From: Diadophis punctatus similis
Taxonomy: Eukaryota > Chordata > Lepidosauria > Squamata > Dipsadidae
Assembly: GCA_023053685.1 (NCBI GenBank)
Contig: JALIGW010000002.1
Coordinates: 42,910,720 to 42,974,719 of the forward strand
DNA length: 64,000 bases
Reading direction: 5' to 3'
The position numbers were made by a program, and so were the translations under genes. The notes beneath the pieces were generated by a model. The model did not search any database. It was not told where the DNA came from and saw nothing but the letters and a program-made list of their open reading frames with translations. The stretch's first letter is position 1. Each line of letters begins with the position of its first letter. Positions 25,130 to 34,730 of the stretch are shown piece after piece.

Positions 25130-26057
25130 AACATGGATTCTCTGTTACACACCAAAATATGTCCGTGTTGGAAGGAAAAGAGAAATCCAGAGAAATGAAT
25201 AAAGTATTATTCTTAGTCAAACACTATAAAATTGATTATTAATTGAGATGATGTATTTTACAACTGAAGCACTTAGCTACTGATGCAAATTTAGAGTCAG
25301 GGACAAAATTAAATCTCAACAAACATACTGGGATAATAAGAAAAAACATGTAAAAACCAGGTAGGGATATGAAGTTGGAGCATCTGCTGATCAGTATGAT
25401 GTTCATCAATTTTTAAAAGTAAACTAACTATGAATATTCTATTAATGGCTTTAAAAGATATCTAGCATGCTAAGAGTCTTTAACAGGTTGCAGATGTTCA
25501 GGTACAAAAGACAGCCAACTAAGGAATAATTAAAATGTAGAAAGTGGTTCTCAACATCTGGTAATTATAAATTCCTAGTGACATCTGCAAGGGAAGGGTG
25601 GAAGATGGTGATGGCAGCAACGCAATCCAAGCCCTACCCCTTCTTTATCTGTTACCATCAGTTAAATGTGTACACAAAGGGACAAGGCTTCCATCATGCT
25701 GCAGCAACTGCTTGTCTTTGAGAAAGTGCCCCCTCACCCAGCCACTGGTTGTTCCAACAATATTCTAGAATCAACAGCAGACTTAGGAAGTCCTGATGCA
25801 AACTGGAACCAGAATTGAACAAGTTCCAATTGCTTAGAAAAAAAATAAGGCTCTTACTACTATAAAGTTACATCCTCTTTTAGAACTAGGAAGTAACTAT
25901 TGTCCGTTAAGTAGTATGGTACTGAAGATGCGCCTTAGGACAAAAGATGTTAAGAGATGTTTTCCCAGTTTGAAGCATGAAAGCAGCAGTGCTTTTTTTT
26001 CATTCATGCAGGAATGCAGGCAATGCTATTTCTGGGATTCTCGATTGAAAGAAAATA
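25130..26057. other. Intronic DNA, nothing recognised
   Basis: No supported feature on either strand. Confidence 0.45.
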
Positions 26058-26471
26058 GGCTAAAACATATCAAGAACGGTTGCAGGAACTGGGTATGTCT
26101 AGTTTAATGAAAAGAAGGACTAGGGGAGACATGATAGCAGTGTTCCAATATCTCAGGGACTGCCACAAAGAAGAGGGAGTCAAACTATTCTCCAAAGCAC
26201 CTGAGGGTAGGACAAGAAGCAATGGGTGGAAACTAATCAAGGACAGAAGCAACTTAGAACTAAGGAGAAATTTCCTGACAGTTAGAACAATTAATCAGTG
26301 GAACAACTTGCCTCCAGAAGTTGTGAATGCTCCAACACTGGAAGTTTTTAAGAAGATGTTGGATAACCACTTGTCTGAAGTGGTGTAGGGTTTCCTGCCT
26401 AAGCAGGGGGTTGGACTAGAAGACCTCCAAGGTCCGTTCCAACTCTGTTATTCTATTCTATTCTATTCTAG
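26058..26471 (+). pseudogene. CR1 LINE 3' fragment with (ATTCT)n tail
   Basis: Encodes 102 residues: MQELGMSSLMKRRTRGDMIA, RRNFLTVRTINQWNNLPPEV and EVFKKMLDNHLSEVV. It is almost identical to the C-terminus at 16633 and so is a recent copy. It is 5'-truncated at about 26058 and followed after the 3' UTR by a short (ATTCT)n array (26448-26471). Its tail differs from the (TTG)n(TTA)n tails of the copies at 7138 and 16578. Confidence 0.93.
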
Positions 26472-27654
26472 TTATGTCATTCTCAATTCAAAAAATTCTT
26501 AATTCTTGGGTTTTAGTTAATTCTTAATTCAAGCAATCAAGAAACTAATAAATTAACATTTATTTTATTACTATTTTATTTTCATTATTTTGCCATAATG
26601 CAAGCATTCTTGCATCTAACCACTGCTTTGATTTAGAAGAATAACACGTACCTATAAACCATGTCATGCTGATCTCAACCCAAAATTGCTTACACAATCA
26701 AATATTAGCACATCTGCCATGGATAAACTATGAATTGTTTGCCAAATAACTGAAGGAATCCTATGAAATCCTTAGAGCAATTTTACACTGTGCCAGAAAT
26801 GCAACCACAATTGCGAGAGAAAACAAAGGAGAATGTACGAACATTTGTCATCACTACTGTATTCTAAAGTCAATATCAAATTCACAAACATTTTCCATTG
26901 TCTTTAGATGTAATTCAGTAAATTGTTTTTGCTATTTCTTTACCCAAATTATGCATATTCTGTCTAAATATTTAGAAAAAATACAGCCAGTATAAGTATG
27001 GTTGCCTTAGTAAATCATTTTCAAATAAACTACATTAAGGATGCTTTTCATTGCTCAACATCTGTGAAACATGTTTGCTCATCCTGATGAAAAACTAATA
27101 CTCCTCACCCATTAAAAATAATTCAAAGCTTTCTGGCATGGACATGTTTTAGCTCTAGATAAAAATAAATTAATTTTCACTTTCCCACATTTGCCTTGAA
27201 GTCACAGATGTTTTAAAACAAAGCTTCTTAAAGAAAGATGAAGTATTATGAATAGCTCTTTTATTAAGGAGAATTACTTAGAGTCACAACAGCAAAATGC
27301 AAACATACATAAAACAGCTTAGACCCCTTTAGAGGTCAGCAGCTATTTAAAAATTATACTGCAGCATGTAATAAAATGCTGTGCTTTAAAAATGTACAGA
27401 ACATTTCAGTAAAATTATTTGCTGTTATGTAAGAACAAGTTTAAATCTTTAACATTTAAAAGCCAATCTTTAGTTATAGATGAATTTAGGATGAGAATGA
27501 AAAAAAATTCATCTATTAAATATTATTTTATCACTTTATTATAGGAACTAAATAGTCCCATACCTATGCATAAAATCATTCATACAATTGTGTTCTGAAC
27601 AGAGCAACATAAAAATGATCATAAAGCATAAATACAAAATATGATAAAACATTT
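26472..27654. other. AT-rich intronic DNA, nothing recognised
   Basis: No supported feature on either strand. Confidence 0.45.
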
Positions 27655-27868
27655 TCTATTATCCAATGCCAATTTTGAGCATGTTACTCAGTTCAGCATG
27701 AGCTACTTTCAAGGCAGATACATCTGAATATCTCCCTGAATTTAAGAACTTTTCCAGTGAAAGCAGTATTAGCAGCTCTCCCATTGTTCAAAGCATTGAG
27801 GAATCTGGTGATGAAATCTCTCTGAAATGATGAACCAGGGGTCATGGGTTGTCTAGTTTATTATTTTT
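27655..27868. repeat. Unclassified dispersed repeat, copy 2
   Basis: Pairs with 21935-22145 over about 210 bp with substitutions and small indels. Shared blocks include TTTCAAGGCAGATACAT, ACTTTTCCAGTGAA and TGTCTAGT near the end. Confidence 0.6.
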
Positions 27869-28184
27869 AAAAAGCATCCTAACTTTACTGAGAACCAAAA
27901 ACAGCAAAGATTCCAGGCCATAAGTCAGTAGTTTATCTAATCAGAATCATCTTTCAGGCCAAGTGAAATTTATCTAGAATTGTTTGTAAGAGTGAAATCC
28001 CTGGGCAAAAGTTGTCAAACACACATCTCCATCTGGGACAAACCCACAATTCAGATACAAGACAGTGTTAGGAACATACTAAAACTCAGGAATTGAAAAT
28101 GTACCATCTCTACACGTAAATATAATTCGCCCAAGCCTTTGGCAAGCATGACTGAAACCCCCTTGTCTACTTTTTATTTTAGTT

Positions 28185-28257
28185 TAAACATTTTGTAAGC
28201 CATCTAGAATCGCAGGGAGTCAGGTGGCACAGAGATTAAATATATAAATAAATAAAT
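28185..28257 (+). repeat. LINE 3'-tail fragment with (ATAA)n
   Basis: The sequence gtaagccatctagaatcgca, followed by ggtggcacagagattaaata and (ATAA)n, is a decayed LINE 3' end of the class seen at 16205-16336. Confidence 0.5.
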
Positions 28258-28972
28258 AATATAATTGCTGGTAAGCTCAGTTTTGCTGAACCTTAACTTA
28301 GCATAACTTAGCCTTAAATTGTTTGATGGCTGTAGGGGGGAAAGTCTTGTTTTGTGGGGGGGAAAGTGCAGCTTGGAATCACTTCTTGCACAAGATATGG
28401 AACATAAAGCACTTAGCATGCTCAAGTTCCAATTACTCATCATAGAGTTTTCAGATAATTTGACCAATCTTTTTCTTCTGGTATTTAATCAGAGATGGCT
28501 ATTAATACAGTACTGAAAAAAAAACTTCAGTGTTTCCCTGGGGCTGATTGGTGTCTGTAACAGAATCACAGCATCACTTATATAAAATAATACAGGTAAA
28601 CTTTTTACGGCTACTGTACTTTATGTGAATGAGAGCCACATTGAGCAAGTATTTGATTGTGGAGTTAATACAAATGTTGAAAAATAAAGAGGCCAGTAAA
28701 TATCTCTGCTTACTTTTTTATGCTTAATAAACATGTATGCTTTGAGACTCAGAGAAGCAACTTCTCTAAGTTGTGCTAAGGGTGCTTCATGAAGTACCTT
28801 TTGAGGTGGTTTATACAGTATTAGGAACTTGAGCTAGATTACCCAGCACTTTATTCTGAATAAATCCATAGTGCAATTTGTTTGTTCTTTTGATATAGCA
28901 TAATACTACACTTGTTAATGGCTAAAGTTGCTACAAAGCATTGAAGAGTTTTGTTTCCTCTCAATAATACAC
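28258..28972. other. Intronic DNA, nothing recognised
   Basis: No supported feature on either strand. Confidence 0.4.
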
Positions 28973-29096
28973 CGTTCTCCATAGTGGTGGCTATAGCATA
29001 CAGGAATGGGTTGACCTCATCAACTAAGCTGATTGGAATGAGTCTGTCAGAGCTGTTGAGGACACCCCTCCATTGCTATCCCTTCCAGCTTTTTGA
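28973..29096. repeat. Left inverted terminal repeat of DIRS copy B
   Basis: Inverse-complementary to 35612-35721 at high identity. Its outer part, CCGTTCTCCATAGTGGTGG, also matches the inverse of 35440-35475. Confidence 0.85.
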
Positions 29097-29763
29097 CTCA
29101 GTCACTCAGCTTGGACAGAAGTGCCCAACATTCCTCCGTTATTGGACTGTTTCTCTTCTGGATGCTATCTTCACAGATTCATCAATTAGTGAGTTGTGGA
29201 TCCAGTGGACTCCCAAAGTCATCGGGTTGAGTCGTTGGAGGGTGTCCCCGCAGCGAGAGCTTTGGCTCAGGCTGCTATCCATTAGGGAAACAGGCTGTCA
29301 TTATCATCTGCGACTCCCTCATTCTGTTAAAATTTTCAGAGCGAATTTGAACTAAACTACTGATCTACCGCTCTGACAGTACAGTGGAGCTTCGCGCTCC
29401 CGAAAGACAGCCGGGGACTCTGAGCTTTGGCCCTGCAGCAACAGAGGAGTTCCCTCCCAATCTGACAGTTGGCGGCACATTCCCGAAAGACAGCCGGGGA
29501 CTCTGGGCAAACAACTGAGGGGCCTTACGCTCACAATCTGACAGTTGGTGGTGCCATTAGTGGAGCTTTTGCGCTCCCAATCAGACTAACGGGCTGAGGC
29601 AGAGCTTTGCGCTCACAAGCCTCTTTGAGCAGCACATGGGGCTTTGCCTCCAGCTTGCTAGTGAGCTCTGCGCTCCTGCCCTTTGCTAAGAGGGAGAAGG
29701 GGCCTTTCGCTCCTCTCCTTAGAGTGGAGCTTCCGCGCTCCCAAAGTGCCGTGGCAAGCCCCC
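29097..29763. repeat. DIRS copy B 5' leader with short internal repeats
   Basis: GC-rich and non-coding. Contains duplicated units around CCCGAAAGACAGCCGGGGAC (29398 and 29483), AATCTGACAGTTGG (29459 and 29535) and repeated GGAGCTTNNGCGCTCCC. Short open frames on both strands have no recognisable domains. Confidence 0.6.
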
Positions 29764-30171
29764 TGTCAGGGTTCCAAATAGCATCCAAAATTAAATCAGA
29801 GTCCAAGGCAAAGTATTCCTCAAAGTTCCAATTTATTAATAGAGCCATGTTGGCACATCGAGGTGAAACCCGAATCTGAAGTCCTCCGGGTTTCACCACC
29901 CAGTTGAAAGTTCAAGTCCTTGCCCCCACACCCACAAATTCATTACATTGTCCAATCTTCTATTGCCATGCTGGCAGAGTCCAGCTATCTCCTTCTGTGC
30001 AGGTGCAGAGACAAAGGAAGACCTTGGCTTTCTAGAAAGAATTTGTTATGGCTACATACTAACAACCTCATACAATCCCCCCTCCCATTTTCCCACAGTA
30101 GAAAATGCATAGTAAAATAGTATGAAGTGTGGCAGGCCTAAGCTCCCAAATAAAATGGCTTTGGCCTGACA
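29764..30171 (-). mobile_element. Solo LTR, 408 bp
   Basis: Bounded by TGTCAGG and CCTGACA, a perfect 7-bp inverted terminal pair with TG...CA ends. Read on the minus strand it has an AATAAA polyadenylation signal (TATTAATAAATTGG) in its last quarter, which sets the orientation. The flanks are ccccc and ccacc, a 4/5 target duplication. No internal region or second LTR is nearby, so it is probably the product of LTR-LTR recombination. The superfamily (Ty3/gypsy or retrovirus-like) cannot be told from the LTR alone. Confidence 0.75.
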
Positions 30172-30486
30172 CCACCATTGTAAGAATCCAGCGCTGCATT
30201 TTTACAACGCGCTAGAGCAGCGGGAGGCTTGCTGGGAATCAGAGGTTTCCCCTCCTAATCCCTGGAGGAGCTCACGCTCCTCACGGCGCAGGTTGCTGGG
30301 TCTCGGAGGCTTTCCTCCTCCTACCCTTGAGGAGCTTGTGCGCTCCCATTTATTGTTGCAACCTCCTTTCTCCTCGGCGGCCGTTTTTTATGCCAGGACT
30401 ATAGGTAAAAGCCCACGTGTTCTGAAGCTCTGTCAGACACCTTTTTATTCTAAATCCATTTGGCACCAACAGCAATTGGCTTCAAA

Positions 30487-31767
30487 ATGGCAGATTCAGC
30501 CCCCGCAGCTGCCAAGGCAAGCACATGAAAAGACAAAGCTGACTCTTCAGCTGGGGCTAGGACCAAGGGAGGGTCCAAATATCATAAGACATCTGTAGCA
30601 GCCCCCAAAGGTTCCAAGGCAGCCCAGAAGGCTGAACAGCACAGGCATAAGACTCTGGACAAACTCTGCAATAAGGCTGTCAGTAGACATAGCCAACTGC
30701 CTGAAACATCAGAAGAGCCTACCCAGCTCCACAGCAGGCATTCCCAGGCCTTGTCGCCTGAGCGGGCTGGAGTCAATATCTCTCCACTAGGCTCCTTATT
30801 ACCCATTACTACTATGGGGCCCAGTTCCTGACTTGCATGGACCTGAGAAGAGCGTTCACCAGCCCTCCAGGGTCAGAGCATTACCTGAGGCCACGTCCCC
30901 CCTCCCACGGCGGCTGGCCTCAGACCACAGGCAGAGTCAGGGCCATTTATTCAGGACAACATGCATTCTATTATTGCTGAGGCCATTTGGCAAGGAATAT
31001 CGGCAGGGTTGCAGCAATCTAGGCTCGACTATTCAGTGGTCTCCGGAGACTTCAGCCGCTCTGGCCAATGCATTGCTCCCCACCTTCCAGGGGATATGGA
31101 TCCTCCACCCGACCCAGGCTCACCTGTCTCCTCCCATGAGTAACTATCTCAGTTTTCTGAGGAGGAGGATCCAAGAGATTTGGACCTCTCAGACGACGAG
31201 GGCATGTTACCTGACCAGCCGTCATTTGTGGGGCTCTTCCAGCCCAACCTCTTTAAGTCCTTGTTGTTCAAGGCAAAAAATGCAGCTGGCCTTGGGTCTA
31301 AGAGCGCAGAGCCAGAACCAGAGATGGACTCCAACATGACTGATCCTCTTTTTTTGGAGCATACATCTGAGGCAGAAGTCATTCCTTTGCCAAAGCTCTT
31401 TGTCGATTTAATCCAAAGACAATGGATCTCCCCCGGGGTGGGACCCAACCCGTCTACCACTGACAAAAGGCTCTATAACGTGGCGCCGGACCTAACAAAG
31501 GTCCTTCAGGTCCCAACGATTGATGCCCCAGTGGCGGCTTTACAGTCCTCCTCCGCTATTCCGGGCGAACCGGAGGACTCTTTGTGACCGGAGGACAGCA
31601 GGTCAGAACAGATGCTACAGAGAGCGCATCAGGTGGCAGCGTGGGCTATTAGAGCTTCGACGACTGCATCATTCCTCAACAGGGCCTCCTTGATCTGTTT
31701 CCACCAGATGCAGGAAAGTGTCCCGGCAACAGATGTCAGACTACAAGACATCAATAAGCTCATAGCT
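30487..31767 (+). pseudogene. DIRS gag remnant, 5' part
   Basis: One plus-strand frame runs from ATG at 30487 (MADSAPAAAKAST) to 31767 with no frameshift but several stops (near 30526, 30829, 30844, 30883, 31141 and 31588). The coherent pieces are NMHSIIAEAIWQGISAG, LDLSDDEGMLPDQPSFVGLF, GPNPSTTDKRLYNVAPDLTK, VLQVPTIDAPVAALQSSS and VAAWAIRASTTASFLNRASL, ending QDINKLIA. The 'DK-LY-VAPDL...DAPVAAL' and 'WAI+AST-ASF-NRASL' blocks are typical of squamate DIRS Gag. The L1-like insertion at 31768 splits the frame immediately after KLIA. Confidence 0.8.
31753..31767. repeat. Target-site duplication, left copy
   Basis: The 15-mer aataagctcatagct is repeated exactly at 34584-34598, bracketing the L1-like insertion. 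It lies in the DIRS gag codons for NKLIA. Confidence 0.95.
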
Positions 31768-32430
31768 TCCGGTTTTGGCTCCGACGGCGTCGCTGGCGCT
31801 CCTCGCAGGGCGTCCTTCTAACCTCCTGTAAAAGCCGCCAGAACAGCTCTCTGGCGGCTTGAAAATCTCTCCCCGGGTGAAGGGGAGAGATGAGAGCGAG
31901 ACAGTTGGGGTAGAGCCCCCCTAGTGTCCTAAAAGCCAACTTAGGGCGCGTAGGGTGAGGGCTCCCCTGGTAGCCTGTCTGCTGCTCCGGGAAGTCGGAA
32001 GCCTCCGCTTAAAGCGGAGCAAGATGCCGCGACCACCGCTGCTGCTGCAAAGCAAAGTACAACTATTTTAAATTTATAGAGAGCAGCCAGAGAAAGGCAG
32101 GAGTCCAGAAGGGCATTAGTTTTGTCTTTAACTCCACTGCTGGATTTTACCTTGGAAGCAACAAAGTAGCTTAACAAGGAAGAAGCAACAATATGGCGAT
32201 TGGAGAATTGGGTGTGGTAGAGAAAGTTATTTTTGCTTTGTTACCAGCCTTTTCCTTTGGAAACCTTTGATTTGAAGAATGATTTCTTCTCCTTTTTTCT
32301 CCTGAATTAATTTACAGCTTTATAAAGGATAAAATTTAACTGGCTTTGGACTTGGAAAGAACTTTTTTTTAAGTAAGGATCTGGGCTTTTTTTCCTCTCC
32401 TCTTTGTCTTTCTTTTTTGAAAATACTGAA
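31768..32430 (+). promoter_or_regulatory. 5' UTR and likely internal promoter of the HAL1-like element
   Basis: GC- and CpG-rich in its first 300 bases (CGACGGCGTCGCTGGCGCTC and CTTAGGGCGCGTAGGGTG). It includes a hairpin AGCCGCCAGAACAGCTCTCTGGCGGCT at about 31833-31859 (arms AGCCGCCAG and CTGGCGGCT). L1 elements carry an internal promoter in this position. Promoter activity here is inferred from location and composition only. Confidence 0.5.
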
Positions 32431-33515
32431 ATGGCTTCTAAACTAAAGACTGTAGTGAATAAAAGAACTGAGTACTCTTTTGATCATATTTTAAAGAAGC
32501 AATCCATGCCTGATTTAACATTATCAAAGTCTTTAACACCTGAGAGTTTATTTAATACTTTGAAAATCATGAAAAATGAGCTGATTTTGGAATTTAACTC
32601 AAAAATTGCTGAAATAGATAAAAAATGCAGGCTGCTATGGAGAAGATGAATTTACAACTGAGAGCGGATGTGGTGAAAGTTTGTAAAGGATTAGCAGTAA
32701 ATATGGAGATTTTGGAGAAGGATTTGGAAAAAAATAAGCAAGATTTGACAACTTCAGAGAAATACATAACCAAGGTTCAAAATGATATAGTAAATTTGGA
32801 AACAGAGGTGATGATGTCCCAATTTAGAGAGATGAAATTTGCCATAAGAGTGAGGGGCTTGAAGGAGGAAAAATTTGAAAATTTGAAAGGAAGAATGGCA
32901 GAGGCACTGGAGCAGGTGTCTGGAATGTCTAAAGATGAATTGGTTATGCAAATTGATAAGATATATAGAGCTAATTCCTGGTATGCAAAACAAAACCACT
33001 TGCCAAGGGACATTGTAATATATTTCACTACTAGAGTTCTGCGGAACAGAATTACACAGGCGACTTTTAAGAATAATCTTCAGGTAAATGGTCAGGAAAT
33101 AAGGATATGGAAAGAAATTCCTTCCAAGATGCTTAAAGCTAGAAGAGAATATTCCTTCCTGGTCGAGGAACTAAAAACACGGAATTTACAATACAAATGG
33201 AATGCACCAACAGGAGTAATCGTGAAATTTTTGGGAAAAAGATATGGACTTAACACAATAAAGAAAGCTACAGAATTCTACATCAATGTTTTAGAGGCTG
33301 ATATTTCTAAAATTCCAGTGGACAGAAGCATGGAAATAATGGAGGAGGAGAAGAAAAACCCAGATATACGTGGTCAAGAGGAAATAATTTCAAAGATTCA
33401 AAGTGATTGGCAGAGCCAGATAGATGTTTGCGACGTGGAAAAGGAGACGGAGGATTGGGATCAGATGAGAGCTGAATCGACAGATTTGAAATTGTCAAAG
33501 GACAGATGGTGTTGA
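32431..33515 (+). pseudogene. L1-type ORF1 protein, one frameshift
   Basis: The first frame starts at ATG 32431 (MASKLKTVVNKRTEYSFDHI) and reads to about 32620 (EIDKK). The second frame takes over at 32625 (MQAAMEKMNLQLRADVV) and runs to the TGA at 33515. Together they give about 360 residues, near the usual ORF1p length. The middle is a heptad-rich coiled coil (MEILEKDLEKNKQDLTTSEK, IVNLETEVMMSQF), which would form trimers. Next is an RRM-like part (FAIRVRGLKEEKFENL), and then a C-terminal domain with KMLKARREYSFLVEELKTRN. ORF1p is an RNA-binding chaperone that coats L1 RNA. The only defect seen is a one-base difference in an A6 run at the frame switch, so it is a near-intact, young copy. 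Confidence 0.85.
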
Positions 33516-34440
33516 AACTTATAGGATGGTTGGAAAGATGAACAAGATTGTAATCATTTTTTTTCTTCTCTTCTTTTATTATTATTATAACATTTTCTTT
33601 TGATGGTATTTTCTTTTTAGATTATTTTATATATATACCATATATTTTGGAGTTATAAATTTGATATAGTGTAATATTATGTTATTAATATTTTGAGGAT
33701 TTTGGGATTAAGTATAAGGTTTTTGAGGCATAAGGGGTTGGTTCTTACTCTTTTTTATTATTATTACTATATATTTTGATTATTATTACTATTATTATAT
33801 ATAATATATATTTTGAAGTTGATACCTCAAGGTATAGTAATATTGTTACTAATGTGTTTGATTTTATGATTTTATGTTTAGAAGAAATGTTGGGTTGACT
33901 GAAAGGGGGAGGAAAGGTTTACTTTTGTTCCTCTTTTATTTTTATTTCTTATTTTTTCTTATTTTTTTTCTTTTTCTTTTTCTCTTTCCTTTTTATTATC
34001 ATTAGTTTATAGGTAATTTTAGGATTAAGTTTAAGGTTCTTGTTTTATTACTAACATTATAATTATATATCTTGATTATTATTAAGTTAATAATATGATA
34101 TAGTGTAATATTATGTTATTAATACTTTGTGGGATTTTAGGATAAAGTCTAAGGTCTTTGAGGTATGAGGGGTTAGGTTTTACTTCTTTTTTATTGTTAT
34201 TATTATTATATATATTATATATTTTGAAGTTGACATACTGTAATATTGTTATTAATATTGTGTTTAATTTTATGATTTTAGGATTAAGTTTAAAGTTTTA
34301 GAGGTATAAGGGGTTATTTTTTAAATATTCTTCTTCTGTTCATGTTTTGAATTTTAAAAAAAAATTGGAGTTAAAGATTTTTTTAAAAAAAAGTGGAAAT
34401 TAAGAATTTGCTTTAATTTAATTTAAATTTATTTTATTGA
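33516..34440 (+). repeat. AT-rich diverged tandem repeats in the ORF2 position
   Basis: Units carrying GATATAGTGTAATATTATGT, TATTAATATTTTGAGGATTT and GGATTAAGTATAAGGTTTTT, then GAGGCATAAGGGGTTGG, recur at about 33660, 34085 and 34230, with a partial copy near 33810. No open frame of length and no RT or endonuclease motifs were seen. Confidence 0.75.
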
Positions 34441-34463
34441 ATTTTATGCCCTGTACTTTCTCT

Positions 34464-34530
34464 GGGAAGTCCGGGGGGAGGGGGGGAGGGGGAGGGGGTG
34501 GGTTGGGGGTAGGAGGGAAGGGGGGGAGAA
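34464..34530 (+). repeat. G-rich 3' UTR tract, G-quadruplex potential
   Basis: At least eight runs of three or more Gs in 67 bases on the plus strand, immediately upstream of the 3' end. A polypurine G-rich tract in the 3' UTR is a known hallmark of L1 elements and supports the assignment of this insertion to the L1 lineage. Confidence 0.85.
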
Positions 34531-34583
34531 AAATGAAAAAAAATTGTACTTTGTACTTATAAAACTTTTTGAATAAAAAAAAA

Positions 34584-34598
34584 AATAAGCTCATAGCT
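34584..34598. repeat. Target-site duplication, right copy
   Basis: Exact copy of the 15-mer at 31753-31767, after which the interrupted DIRS gag frame resumes. Confidence 0.95.
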
Positions 34599-34730
34599 AC
34601 AGTTCAATTCTCTGCAGATGCGACCTTCAACGCTGCCAGATTTCCATCTAAATCCATCGGATCTACTGTAGCAGCCCGCCATCTGCTCTGACTGAAACAT
34701 TGGCAGGTGGATGTTCACTGGGGCCCCTTA
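34599..34730 (+). pseudogene. DIRS gag remnant, 3' part after the L1-like insertion
   Basis: Reading resumes as TVQFSADATFNAARFPSKSI, GSTVAARHLL, stop, LKHWQVDVHWG. This is the continuation of the gag C-terminus after QDINKLIA. Just beyond, the reading changes into the recombinase, marking an internal deletion of RT and RNase H. Confidence 0.8.

Larger units (their letters stand above)
31768..34583 (+). mobile_element. Full-length L1-like element with ORF1 only (HAL1-like)
   Basis: A 2.8-kb insertion with an exact 15-bp target duplication and a terminal A-run after gaataa. Layout: GC-rich 5' leader (31768-32430), an L1-type ORF1 (32431-33515), an AT-rich diverged-repeat spacer (33516-34440), a G-rich tract (34464-34530) and poly(A) (from about 34574). 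No ORF2 (endonuclease and reverse transcriptase) sequence is present on either strand. Presence of both the leader and the tail argues against simple 5' truncation. The arrangement matches mammalian HAL1 ('half-L1') elements, which are mobilised in trans by full L1s. Confidence 0.82.

Noticed and set aside
31149..31466. Minus-strand 105-codon frame
   Set aside because: Antisense shadow of the DIRS gag frame.
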